Source of the DNA: Tetradesmus obliquus | Lineage: Eukaryota; Chlorophyta; Chlorophyceae; Sphaeropleales; Scenedesmaceae | Assembly: GCA_030272155.1 (NCBI GenBank) | Contig: CP126191.1 | Span: forward strand, 7,834,501-7,898,500 | Direction: 5' to 3' | DNA: 64,000 nucleotides | Notes under the pieces: generated by a model | What the model saw: only the letters and a program-made list of their open reading frames with translations | The model's database searches: none | What the model was told of the DNA's origin: nothing | Translations under genes and position numbers: made by a program | Shown here: one piece after another, positions 12,478-22,300 of the stretch | Position numbering within the stretch: position 1 is the stretch's first letter | How the letters are laid out: each line of letters begins with the position of its first letter

Positions 12478-14113
12478 ATGTCTGCATCAGACCAGCATGT
12501 ACAGGTATCAAAGAACCTTCAAGCCGCTCGCCAAAGCCTGCGCTGGTTTGACACAGAGATCACCAATCTAGAGAAGCAGAAAGCGGCTGTTGGAGACGAG
12601 GAGTCGAACTGGCAGCATCAACAGGTTCTGGAACGGCTGCAGGAGTGCAGAGAGTTGAACTTTAAACACGTCAGGCTGCTGAAGAGGAAAAAACTGCTGT
12701 TGCGGCAGCAGGCTGAGTCAGGTGCGGCTGCATGGCACGCAGCAGTCAGAATCTGTCCAACTGCCACACTGTACATCTGACTGAGCCTGCTCACCGGGCA
12801 CATGCATCTCCATTGGGAGCCTGGGTGATGCACGTGACAAAATGCTGTCATTATACATCAGCATTTGAACAAGGGTGTGATGGTCTTGTAGTGCAGTTGC
12901 AAGAGCAGTTCAAGATCCAGAGCTCACTAAATTACGCCACGTATGGCTGGACAATCGCCGGCCTGTGTCAGCAGAGCTTTGCTACGGGCGGGCTGCTTGA
13001 GCAGCGCCATGACGCGTGCTGCATCAACTTTGATGCAATAATTATATCAGCTCTGCAACACCGTCATGCATGCTCCTGGGTGCTGCATGCTTCTTGCGCT
13101 CCCCACACACACCCTTTTGCTTACTGCCCTGCCTTTGTACACTGTCTATTTGGACAACATCCATTGGCTTCGCAGAAGCAGCAGAAGCAGCAGCAGCAGC
13201 AGCGGCGGCGGCGGCTACAACAGCAACAGCAGCAGCAGCAGCAGCAGCCACCGAAAAAGCAGAAGATGCAGCAGCAGGGGGAGACCCAGCAACAGCAGCA
13301 GGTGAGCCCTGCATATGCTTGCGGTGGCTCTTGTGGCAAGCTGATCCTGCAATGCATGCCACTGCTTGAGCAGCAGAGCCGTGAGCGCCCTGCGTGGCAG
13401 CAGCCCTGGTTGTCACGCGCACCACATGCACCACATGCACCACATGCACCACATGCACCACGTGCACCACGTGCACCACGTGCACCACATGCACCACATG
13501 CACCACAGCTTGGCTCAGATACCAATACTCTGCAAGAGTCTAATACTAGCGCTAGCAAGCCTTTGGGGTTGAAAGAAGCGTGAGCATGGCTGCAGCTAGT
13601 TGCTGTTGCGTTCTGATCCAATTCAGGAATTGCACAGTGCAATTCTGTGCAATGTCTGAGGTTGACGTCACCTGTGTACCAACTGCCCTATTTTTTCAAT
13701 AAATTGAAGCTGTGCTCTGCTGCTGTTGTGGCGCTGCGTGTGCTGTGGCGGTCAGACGCTGCGCAGTTGAGCAGCGCACAACCTCGAGCCAATCGTGATG
13801 GCATCAATGCAGTGATGTGTGCAGGTGCAAGGCTCTTCAAAAACATCATATGGTCCAACCAGGTGGGTATGTTTTTGGGCTTCATTTCAATGGCCGCTGC
13901 AGCTGCTGTGTTGAGCAAGTACATCTTCCAGTTGCGTGCATCGTGCTGTGTGTGCTGGACGTAGCCAAAGTCAATGATGTGCCATGTACCACCATCACGG
14001 TGTGTATGAGACTGTCAGTTCTTGACATGGTTGCTGCTTTCCATGCTGTGCAGGCCGGCTACTCGTGCCTCGTGGACGTCAGCGCCCAGCACCAGCACAT
14101 AAAAACAGAGTGA
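12478..14113 (+). CDS. small unrecognised coiled-coil protein with an alanine tract
   Basis: Not recognised. Exons 12478-12721, 13176-13301, 13825-13862 and 14054-14113 join in phases 1, 1 and 0 to 155 aa. Residues ~10-81 are strongly helical and charged (ITNLEKQKAAV, ERLQECRELNFKHVRLLKRK), typical of a coiled coil. Exon 2 encodes Ala-rich sequence (AAEAAAAA, then TEKAEDAAAGGDP), in the frame forced by the phase-1 splice. The short last exons give ARLFKNIIWSNQ and AGYSCLVDVSAQHQ. The size and helical head recall kinetochore or motor-accessory proteins, but no signature supports that. The gene is divergent from bZIP-A. Exon 1 is the best supported part; the two small 3' exons rest on splice sites and phase alone. 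Confidence 0.55.
13419..13506. repeat. 9-bp minisatellite with E-box-like units (intronic)
   Basis: About ten tandem copies of the 9-bp unit CACCACATG or its variant CACCACGTG, in the intron 13302-13824 of the coiled-coil gene. The variants are blocked: four CATG-type, then three CGTG-type, then CATG-type again. Each unit therefore carries CACATG or the palindrome CACGTG. Confidence 0.85.
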
Positions 14114-15058
14114 AGCATTTAGTGGCCGGTGACAGGTCCGCTGCTTCATCATCATCATGTTATCCATCAAGCCATACACAGGTTATGTTGCTTCATCGCA
14201 ATCACGTACTTATGAACTCGTAGACAGGTTTGATGCGTCTGCTGTGCTGGCCACTTTAGCGCAGAGAGCCACTTTCCAGGGTGGGGGATCACTGGCGTGG
14301 CACCGGCAGCTCATGTGGTTGCAGCTGTTGTTGCTCAGCAGGGATCTGCACAGCTGGCAGGTGTGGTGTGCATGACGGTTGTGGCAGCAGTTGCGTGGTG
14401 GCTGGCTGGGTTGCCTGGGACTCTCAACAGCAGGTGTACAGAAATGTAGAACTGCATGTATCATACGTTCATATGTGTTTCCACAGTATGTGCTTAGTCG
14501 TGTGTATATATACGATGGCCGGCAGGGTGAGGTGTTGCGTGGCCTAACACAGCAGTGCAAGCGACGCTGTGTGTTTCCACAACCTTGCAGTGATATGCCT
14601 GGTTAGCTCTTTGGCAGCTCAGCTCTAGTTTGCTGCCGACCAGGTTTGTGTTCATTTGCAATGTGTCGTGTTTTCTGATGAACAACGCACGTCTTGTGGT
14701 CTGGTGTGACTAGCCAGCTGTGCTTTGTAGGTGTGCGGGACCGCTAGCCAGATTACTGATTGAAGTAAGGTAGGCAAGTTTTCATTGGCACATCCTTCCT
14801 CGTCACCCAAGCATCAATAACAGCGCCTGTCACACAATCTGACAAGGGCATGTATGTGTTTTGCGGCAGCGCTCCAGTGTTACAGCTTGCCTGTCCTGTA
14901 TGCCTGAGCACTGATCTGTCACGCGCCGAGATGTATATATGGTTCGAGCCATCGGTAATGGTGGCTTTGCATTGGGTTTGTTTTGCAGTGGCTGCACCCA
15001 TTGTGACGCGTGTCACACGGTGTGAGAGCTTTGTTGCAGGCGGATTGGTCAGGGCTTG
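14114..15058. other. 3' flank of the coiled-coil gene, no further gene seen
   Basis: The stretch follows the stop codon at 14113 and ends where the inverted-repeat cluster starts. I see no exon with homology or consistent splice signals. It probably holds the 3' UTR and spacer. Confidence 0.35.
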
Positions 15059-15156
15059 CTTGGGTTACCCCTTGCCAAGTTGAGCTGGGCAGAAAGGCCG
15101 ATGTGGCCTACCAACGCATGTGTGGGTACAGAAGCAATCAACAGGATCTTCAGGAG

Positions 15157-15217
<61 letters not shown>

Positions 15218-15677
15218 CAGACACGCTTGTTGATTTATGCCATTTTTTGTTACCAGAGGGGACGGAATCCTAATAATAATAATATTATAATAATAATAAT
15301 AGGACGGAATCCTACTGGCTCCATTTACGCCGTATCAATGGGTATATCCATCTGGTAACAAAAAACTCCTCTGCTTATTTTTCGGTCCGGGCGCTGGGCA
15401 CCTCCTGTACCCACACATGCGCTGGTAGGCCACATCGGCCTTTCTGCCCAGCTCAACTTGGCAAGGGGTAACCCAAGAAATTGAGCTGTAGCACACCAAG
15501 GGGGTGTGGGGGTTTAACTCCTCTGCTTATTTTTCGGTCCAGGCGCTGGGCACCTCCTGTATAGGGGTGTTAGACGTTTCTTGCTGGTGGAGGCATTGCC
15601 TTTGTGTCCCCTGCAGTCAGGTTCGCCTGGCTGCTGCGTGTGACTAGCCAGTAGGATTTCGTCCCCCCTGGTAACAA
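15059..15677. mobile_element. foldback-like cluster of nested inverted and direct repeats
   Basis: The arm 15059-15130 is the reverse complement of 15406-15477 over 72 bp with one mismatch (CAACGC against CAGCGC). A second inverted pair joins 15302-15320 to 15646-15664 with one mismatch, and a third joins TTGTTACCAG near 15248 to CTGGTAACAA near 15668. A 45-bp direct repeat sits at 15365-15409 and 15517-15561 with one difference. The loop contains (CAT)n-(CAG)n at 15157-15216 and a TAA/TTA run at 15271-15301. No transposase frame is visible. This looks like a rearranged non-autonomous foldback or MITE-type element; family unknown. Confidence 0.6.
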
Positions 15678-16828
15678 CAACAAAAGGGGTATATCCTGGC
15701 CCCGGAAGGGCAGCAGCGTCAACCAGCCCATGCGCATTTCTGTCAATGCCTGTAATGCCAGCTCCAAATGCCTTTCCCCGGGCCGGCTGGCACGAAATCT
15801 GCCGTTTCCTGACGTCATGTCATGATGGCTTTCTGAGCCATGCTGCACAAGGCAACCTGCCACCAGCAGCTGTCATAGCTTACAGCGGCAGAGTCCAGCT
15901 GCGTGGCAAGGTCAGCACCTGCACACCCCAACGCAACCTCGCTGTCAACTCCCTGGGCACATCTGCTTTCTAAGCACAGTTGCATTGTGCTTGTAACATA
16001 ACACGTGTTATGACCTACATGCACGCTGTAGCTCAGCTCTTGATACAGCACAGCCGCACCAAGTCATCATACCGCCGCCATCTCAACTGCACGGTGCGAC
16101 AGCTGGACAGGGAGAGCATAGCAGAACAGATACTTCTCTGAGAACAGGCATCAGGACCTACTACAGTGCATCCTGATAATTCTCTCGCATCAGGCCATAC
16201 ATCGATACTGATGGCATCATTATACAACACGGTCAAAGGATTGTGGAGATACACACAACTCGCCACACGGGCACGCCTTGCTCCCTCCTGCTTCTGCTCC
16301 ACTGGGGCACGTGGCCTATCTAAAGGCACGTGGCCTGTATAGCGCTGATGCTATGCCGTGGCTTGATCAGCAACAAGATGGCAACGCTGTCCGCACCTCG
16401 CATGGCAATGGCAATGGCTCACACTGCCATACTGTCCAGCAAGCGACCATGTCATTTCAGTGGCGGCTCGCAGGCTGTGCTAGAGCCCTGCGAGGTTTTC
16501 AGTCGTGCCACACTCTCTGACGATCCCAAATGATGCTCGTAAATCTCTCCTTCCCCCCCCCCCCCCCCACCGCCCTCTGGCTGCCCAAAGACCAACACAA
16601 TCTGCCAGGTAGTATGCATGCGTATCGTGATCATATATGCCAACCACACCGCAACCAGGCAACAGGTGCTCATCACATGAGGCACACACCAGCACCCACA
16701 CCCTCCTTGTCATGCGTAGCAGCAGCAGCAGCTGCAGCATGGCGAGTGCATCCAAATGACACCACAGCTGCTGTAGTGCAGCGCGCAGGATCACAGATGA
16801 CATCCTTCCCTGCTCCCCACTGTCTGTC
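15678..16828. other. non-genic stretch with a C16 homopolymer
   Basis: No gene is supported. The one notable feature is an uninterrupted run of 16 cytosines at 16553-16568 followed by a C-rich stretch, which would make a G-tract on the minus strand. Long open frames crossing this region on both strands lack homology and codon structure. Confidence 0.35.
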
Positions 16829-17887
16829 TCAGGCCATGCTGACACCCTGCAGTGGCTCATTCCGCTTCTTGTGGTGCCCAAACCCCCATGTGAGGTACTT
16901 CCTCCAAACACAGTACACTGCCAACACTAAGCAAACCACAGACACAACCAAGGATCGCCAGCCGCTCACCCTCTCTGTGTGCTGTGCACCTTCATGGTGG
17001 CTTGTTGCGCCACACCAGCAGGCAACTCTTGGGGTTGCCACCCAGTGCATATGTTATGAACAAGGGCAGCATGGCGGCATGCTCAACACACCTGGCCACG
17101 CCTGGCCTCCAGGGCAATTTCAGACATCACATCACATGCTTGCGCCACAACTGCGCCTGTGTGCATGGCTCGTCACATGGTGCCAACTGCACGTAGCGCA
17201 ATGATGAATCAGCGAGAACAGGGACATGCAGCAGTGTGAGCACATGTTCCAGCTGTTGGCGCAGTTGCAGCAAGTGCAGCCGACTCTGCAGCACTGGTGA
17301 GCACCCACCCTTTGTAACCATAATGCCCCAAACATAGGGCAGTTGCCCACACAATGCTACTGCTGTATTGGTGGTGCAGCTCCTAGGTCATATACGCCGC
17401 ATTTGTTAGACCAACTGGCGGCTGGCAACGCGTCGCTGTTGCACGCCACAGCCGCCACCAGACACATGCCTTAACGGTCGGTACCGCAGGCACTGGTGAA
17501 TCAAGTTCTTCCGAAAGAGTAACAAGAGGGATCCATGACACCACTGCTGCGCCGCCCCATACACTTTCAGCAGGAAAGCATGCCACTGCATTTCAGAATG
17601 CCAGGCACCTTCGCAACACCTCGAATGTCATCCAAAGCTGAGACAAGGCAGCAGCACAAGTCAAGCAGGCAGCAAACTCCCATGCATCAGGGAACAAGGC
17701 CCTCAACTGTGTGGGGTTGCGCTACATTTTAATCACATGCCTGCTCTCGAGCAAACCAAACAGGCTGTTCTGCTGCTATGCTCTGCGGTATGCTTTGCAC
17801 TACAGTTCTGATACAACATGCGCCCCTGGCACTTGGCTGACTCCTCGGCAGTGTCACCTTAGCTGCACTCCGTGCAAGCCCCTGCAT
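16829..17887 (-). other. possible minus-strand gene or gene remnant, unassembled
   Basis: Several minus-strand stretches read like coding sequence but I could not join them with sensible introns. An ATG at 17887 opens 52 codons (to 17729) starting MQGLARSAAKVTLPRS, which looks like an organelle transit peptide. Near 17130-17290 there is a Leu/Gln-rich helical segment (LHLLQLRQQLEHVLTLL). Near 17000-17070 a hydrophobic stretch reads AMLPLFITYALGGN. At 16970-16829 a membrane-like segment (SLVVSVVCLVLAVYCVW) runs to a basic tail and a TGA. It may be a small mitochondrial membrane-protein gene, a decayed copy, or chance. No function is offered. Confidence 0.22.
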
Positions 17888-19220
17888 GATTGATATCTGA
17901 CAAGCGCGTTTGAACTCAAATCAAAGCAAACAATGACAACAAACCGTGCTGATATGCATATGTTGCTGATCGCATGCGTTCCACAACTCGATCTACCAAT
18001 CACACAGAAACCGGGACTGTTGACACATGGGTCATGCTGTTTGTCCAGTCTGCATGACCGTGTAAACATACCAGCGCAGCGTACTGATCATAAGCGCAGC
18101 CCACAAGGCAGTTTGACACGGGCGCTAGCAGGCTGATTCTTTGTAGCATGCACGCCATACCATGCCCGCGGCATGTGTACAGTGGATGCAGCTCATGTGC
18201 ACAGATTCGCCTTGGTACGATGATATCAGCGTGCTGACCATAGTGCTTCACACATGCAATCACGTACCAACAGGTAACCACCGGGCAGTGCTTGGTAGGT
18301 TTGCCGGCAAAAAGTGAAAGGCTGACACTGCAGCACACTGACAGACGCACACACATACACACACACACACACCACCGGCTGCTGCAGACTTGGTGGCAGT
18401 GCATAACCCACTGCATGCCAGATTTCAAGCACACCACGTCATGCAGTGGCAAGGGCACTTCTCATGAGCAGCCCATGGCATTCTGCAATGCAGTCTAGCA
18501 ACACAGCCATGGGTGATGCCGCACCTTACAGGGCGCAGCTGGGCCTGCAACGACGTTTGGTCCTATTCACTGCAGGCGCACTCAAACACAGACGAATCAA
18601 GTCGAACCAAGACGACGAATCGAATGCACAACTCCAAGTCATTGTGTTGAAGCTGTGCCATGCTGTCACCTGCAGCTGCGCACAGCGTTGTATCATGACA
18701 CCAACCACCTGTGCTGCTCACTCGCAGTGCAGCAGTAGCAGCAGCAGCAGCCCTGTTGCTGCTGGAGGTATAAATCATCGCAAAAATACCCTCACCACCA
18801 ACATAACACAAGCAAACACACAACGCTGCCCACCAGGGCGCGCTGACGCGGCCGTCCAGCCTCGCTGACAGTGCTGCTGATAGAGCAGCGGCTGCTGACA
18901 CATCACACGCCGTCCTGTGTGCGCACATGCCCACCGGCATATGCGGAGAGGTGCCTGCGTGCACTGAACCCCTGCTGGCAACTGCTGCTGCTGCTGCTGG
19001 TACAACTGCAGCAGATGCAGGTGACTGTTCACTCTTAGACAAAGTGCTGCAGGACGCAGCCGCCCTTGCTGCGGTGCCATACCACACACGCAGCCTCCTT
19101 CCACTGCCGCTGCCGCTGCCGGTCCTACTGCAGCTGCTGCTGTTGCCAGGGCTGCTGCAGCTGCTGCTGCTGCCATGGCAGGCCCAGTGGTTGCATGCTG
19201 TGTGGGCGATGGCTGCCGGC
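17888..19220. other. spacer and probable 3'UTR of bZIP-B, CA microsatellite
   Basis: No supported gene. A (CA)n run lies at about 18346-18373. The right half is probably the 3' UTR of bZIP-B; the TGTAA polyadenylation motif on the minus strand occurs as TTACA near 18526. Confidence 0.35.
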
Positions 19221-22200
19221 CTATGCCTTTGCTGCCTGCTCAAACGCTTCGGTCACCACGGTGGCAAAGCACGCAGGCATTGGACAGTAGGGGAACATGA
19301 GGCACATCAGCTTGGCCTGCTGGTACCAGCTCAGGCAGCCTGCAGGCACACAGGAGACAGCGGCAGCAAGTCAGCTGCTGCCTGTTTGGTGGTTCACACT
19401 GACAAGGGCTGTACCCAGCAGGGCAAATGACCAGCTTGGGGGCAGGGCTACTGTGGCGTGCTGTCCGTGTGCGTATGTGCTTCTAGAGCGGTGCACCGTA
19501 AGGACTAAGGGCATGCTTGTCCATACATGTGGTATGGGGCCTTACAGCCACCTGCAGTGGTGTTTCTGCTGAGCAATGTTCAGATGCACATATGCTCCAC
19601 ATGCATGCCAGCAGCAAGTGCCTTCCTCTTTGCATGCTGCTGTGCACCCGCAATTGTGGTCCTGCGCGTGGAATGAGGTGCAAATGCAAGACATGCTGAT
19701 GAAGAGGAGTGTCAGCTTCCATCAGCAGCGGCAACCGGCATCCACGCACCGTACACGTATCCTGCGTGTAGCATGCGGTGCAGGAAGTCCTTGCGCAGCA
19801 GCACGCTGATGCGCGCTGAGCGCCGCTCCTGCTCATCAAGCCGCTGCCGGTACGCCACGTGCGCAGCAGACAGCGGCGCAAACTCAGCAGACATGGCAGC
19901 ACCCTGCGCAGCAGCAGCAGCCAACGAAGGAACGCTGCCTTCCCCTGCCACTGCATTGCTCGCGGAACTGCTCGCAGCTGTCGCTGCATCGTCGGACCCC
20001 TGCATGCTGTCAGACGTGGGCGTTGCACTGCTTGGCCTCTGCTGCTGCGGCTGCTGCTGCTTCTCCTGCTGCCGCTGCTGCAGCAGCAGCAACTGCTGGT
20101 GCTCCATTTGGATGGCTGCGGCGGCAGCCTCGGCTCCTGTCTGCTCCAGCTGCAGCTGCTTCAGCTCCTCAAGGGTGGGGCGCAGGACGCGCCTGCAGCA
20201 ATGCAACGCCACGCATGCAGCAGCGTATAAGAACTCACACCACTCGCCCGTTGAGTCCATTGACTCAGCTGAATCAACCAGCGAGTTGCGGCGACCATGC
20301 TGTGCTGCGCTGGCATCGTCTGGTAATAGTCACAACAACGCCAAGCTATTGGACACACAAAGTGCAAGTATCCCTCGCCGGCAACCCACTTGAACACCCT
20401 GAAGCCAGCCGCAATCTGCTGCTGCTGCTCGCTGCTGAGCCCCAGCTGCGAGGCCACCCAGGCGTGGTGCTGCTTGTCCGGCTCCTGCAGCAGCGTCAGG
20501 CTGTCGCAGTTGACCAGCAGCAGCGCCTGCACGAGCTCCTGGCGCTTGGCCAGGTACAGCGAGTACATCATCAGCAAGAACCTGGAGGCAGCAGCATCGG
20601 CAGCAGCAAACTTCTTACGAGCAGGGTGATGGCTCGCTGGCTATTGCCACGGCAGGGACTGCTGGTATTTTTAATCCGGCACTGCTGTGCATTGCACGAC
20701 GGCATCATGACACCACGTAGCAGCAGCTGACCTAGCATTGCCCCAAGCAGCATGGCAGCTACGACTGCCTGCCAGCGATGCTCTGTGAGGCTGGGCCAGC
20801 TGCGCAGGCAAGCCCACCTGCATATGTTGATCTCAATCCTGTCTGCTTGCCACAGCCCACTGGCAGCAGGATAGCCGCTGGGGTCGTTGGCCTGCTTGCT
20901 GGCAGCTGCTGCTTCGTGAAAGTGCACGCACAGCGACATCTCCTTCACCATGCCCGTGTACTCTGCAGCGCAGCAGTTGGACAAGCACAGCACTCATCAT
21001 CATGTTACCCATCAAGCCATAGCATCAACGCCAAGACAAGCACAGCACTGTTGAATGCACATGCGGCGCAACCTTTCTTCCATGAAACGCATTGAATTTT
21101 GAGTGCTTGTTGACAGGTGCAGCATTGTAAACAGGGTGGTCCAGCTGCAGCTGTGAATTTCAAGTGCATAGCTCTGGCCGCTGTGGCCTCCATGCCATGT
21201 GCGTCTGCCGCTGCTACACCTACCACGGATGGCATTCGCCAGGCACAAGGCGCCGCGCTTGTGACTGCTGCACATATGAGGTGCATTGGGTTCCCTGGCT
21301 GAGAGCTGCCGAGTGCCACTCCGCAGGATGCACGCCTCTCCAAGCTCACAGTGCCCCACAGTCACCAGCCACAACACAACACACAACAGACACATTGACC
21401 TTGCATTGCACTCTGCAAATGTCTTGGCTTGACACCAAATGTAACAAGCATTCTTATGCTTACACCCTCAACAGACACACAACAGGCAACCACTGCTGCC
21501 TCCCGGCCCACCTTTGGTGAGGTCAGCCAGGCTGAGCGCCTCCAGGCCCTGCACAGGCGGCATGGCCAGCACACGCCTGAACAGCCAGGTCACATCACCC
21601 GCTGGTGCCGCTGTCTGCGGGCCGTCCCGCTCAGCATCAACATCGCTGCCGCTGCCGCTGCCTGCGGCATCGCCGCTGCTGCTGAGGCTGTTGCTGCTGC
21701 CGGCTCTCTCGGGCGCGTCTGTTGCGGTGCGGCTGCTGGTGTCGTCTGTGCCTGAGCGGCGTGCTGCGGCTTCAGCCTGCATTGCTGCTGTGCGGGCCTC
21801 CATGTGAAGGCCAACCTGCTGCAGCAGCAGCTGCTCCTCTGCTGTGTCGGCCTGGCTGCCAGTCTGCTGAAGCAGCCATTCTGCACGTGCATAGAGGGTG
21901 AAGCAAGTAAGATCAGGTGCTGTGCTGTGCGACTGTCGTCGTCTGTGGGGCCTGGTTTGCCAGGGCGCAGGCAGCACCACAGTCAGCGAGGGACTGTTAT
22001 GGCATGTATGCATGGTGGGCATGAGCGCTCTCTGCCATGCAATGTGTGGAGCATATCAGCGTGCACAAGCTGTGTCACTAGAGGCTGAAAGGGTGTGGGT
22101 GCGCAAGGGTGCTGCCAGGCTGACAGCACACCTAGGCCATCACAAAATGACTTGAGCAGTTGAAACTCCTGCTGCAGCAAGCGGTTCTCCTGCTGCAGAT

Positions 22201-22300
22201 TGTTGTGACTGTTGATGCTGGCATTCAATAAGCGCTGCAGCTTCTGTATTAGATCGGTGTTGCGCTTGCGCGTCTTCTCTGCATTTGCAAAGCGCGGCAT
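19221..22300 (-). CDS. bZIP-like leucine-zipper protein B (paralogue of the gene at 9147-11786)
   Basis: Same family as A. Minus-strand exons 22300-22132, 21880-21512, 20962-20818, 20581-20390, 20192-19750 and 19339-19221 give 478 aa. The N-terminus (FANAEKTRKRN, then LQQENRLLQQEFQLL) is a basic stretch plus leucine-zipper coiled coil; the usual invariant Arg is Asn here. The middle has a conserved WLLQQTG segment, a Ser/Gly/Asp-rich linker and WLFRRVLAMP. Exon 4 ends LGLSSEQQQQIAAGFRV. Exon 5 has a Gln-rich spacer and then the segment identical to A. Exon 6 carries the family C-terminal motif LSWYQQAKLMCLMFPYCPM. Relative to A it has one extra intron (21511-20963), so B exons 2+3 equal A exon 2. 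It also lacks A's basic C-terminal tail. A sequence-specific regulator is likely but unproven. Confidence 0.8.
19773..19929. repeat. 157-bp block identical to 9648-9804 (copy in paralogue B)
   Basis: Partner of the block in bZIP-A, inside exon 5 of bZIP-B. All 157 bases agree, while neighbouring exonic sequence (the Gln/Ala spacer on one side, the exon end on the other) does not. Confidence 0.95.

Noticed and set aside
13419..13506. CRISPR-like array
   Set aside because: Units are 9-bp head-to-tail copies with no spacers; it is a minisatellite in a eukaryotic intron.
15157..15216. His-tag-like CAT run followed by Gln CAG run as a coding exon
   Set aside because: Pure trinucleotide microsatellites inside the loop of the inverted repeat; frames around them close quickly and have no splice support.
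16530..17204. 224-codon plus-strand frame
   Set aside because: Begins at the C16 homopolymer, is His/Thr/Pro-rich, and contains no recognisable motif; the weak minus-strand signals in the same region look more coding.
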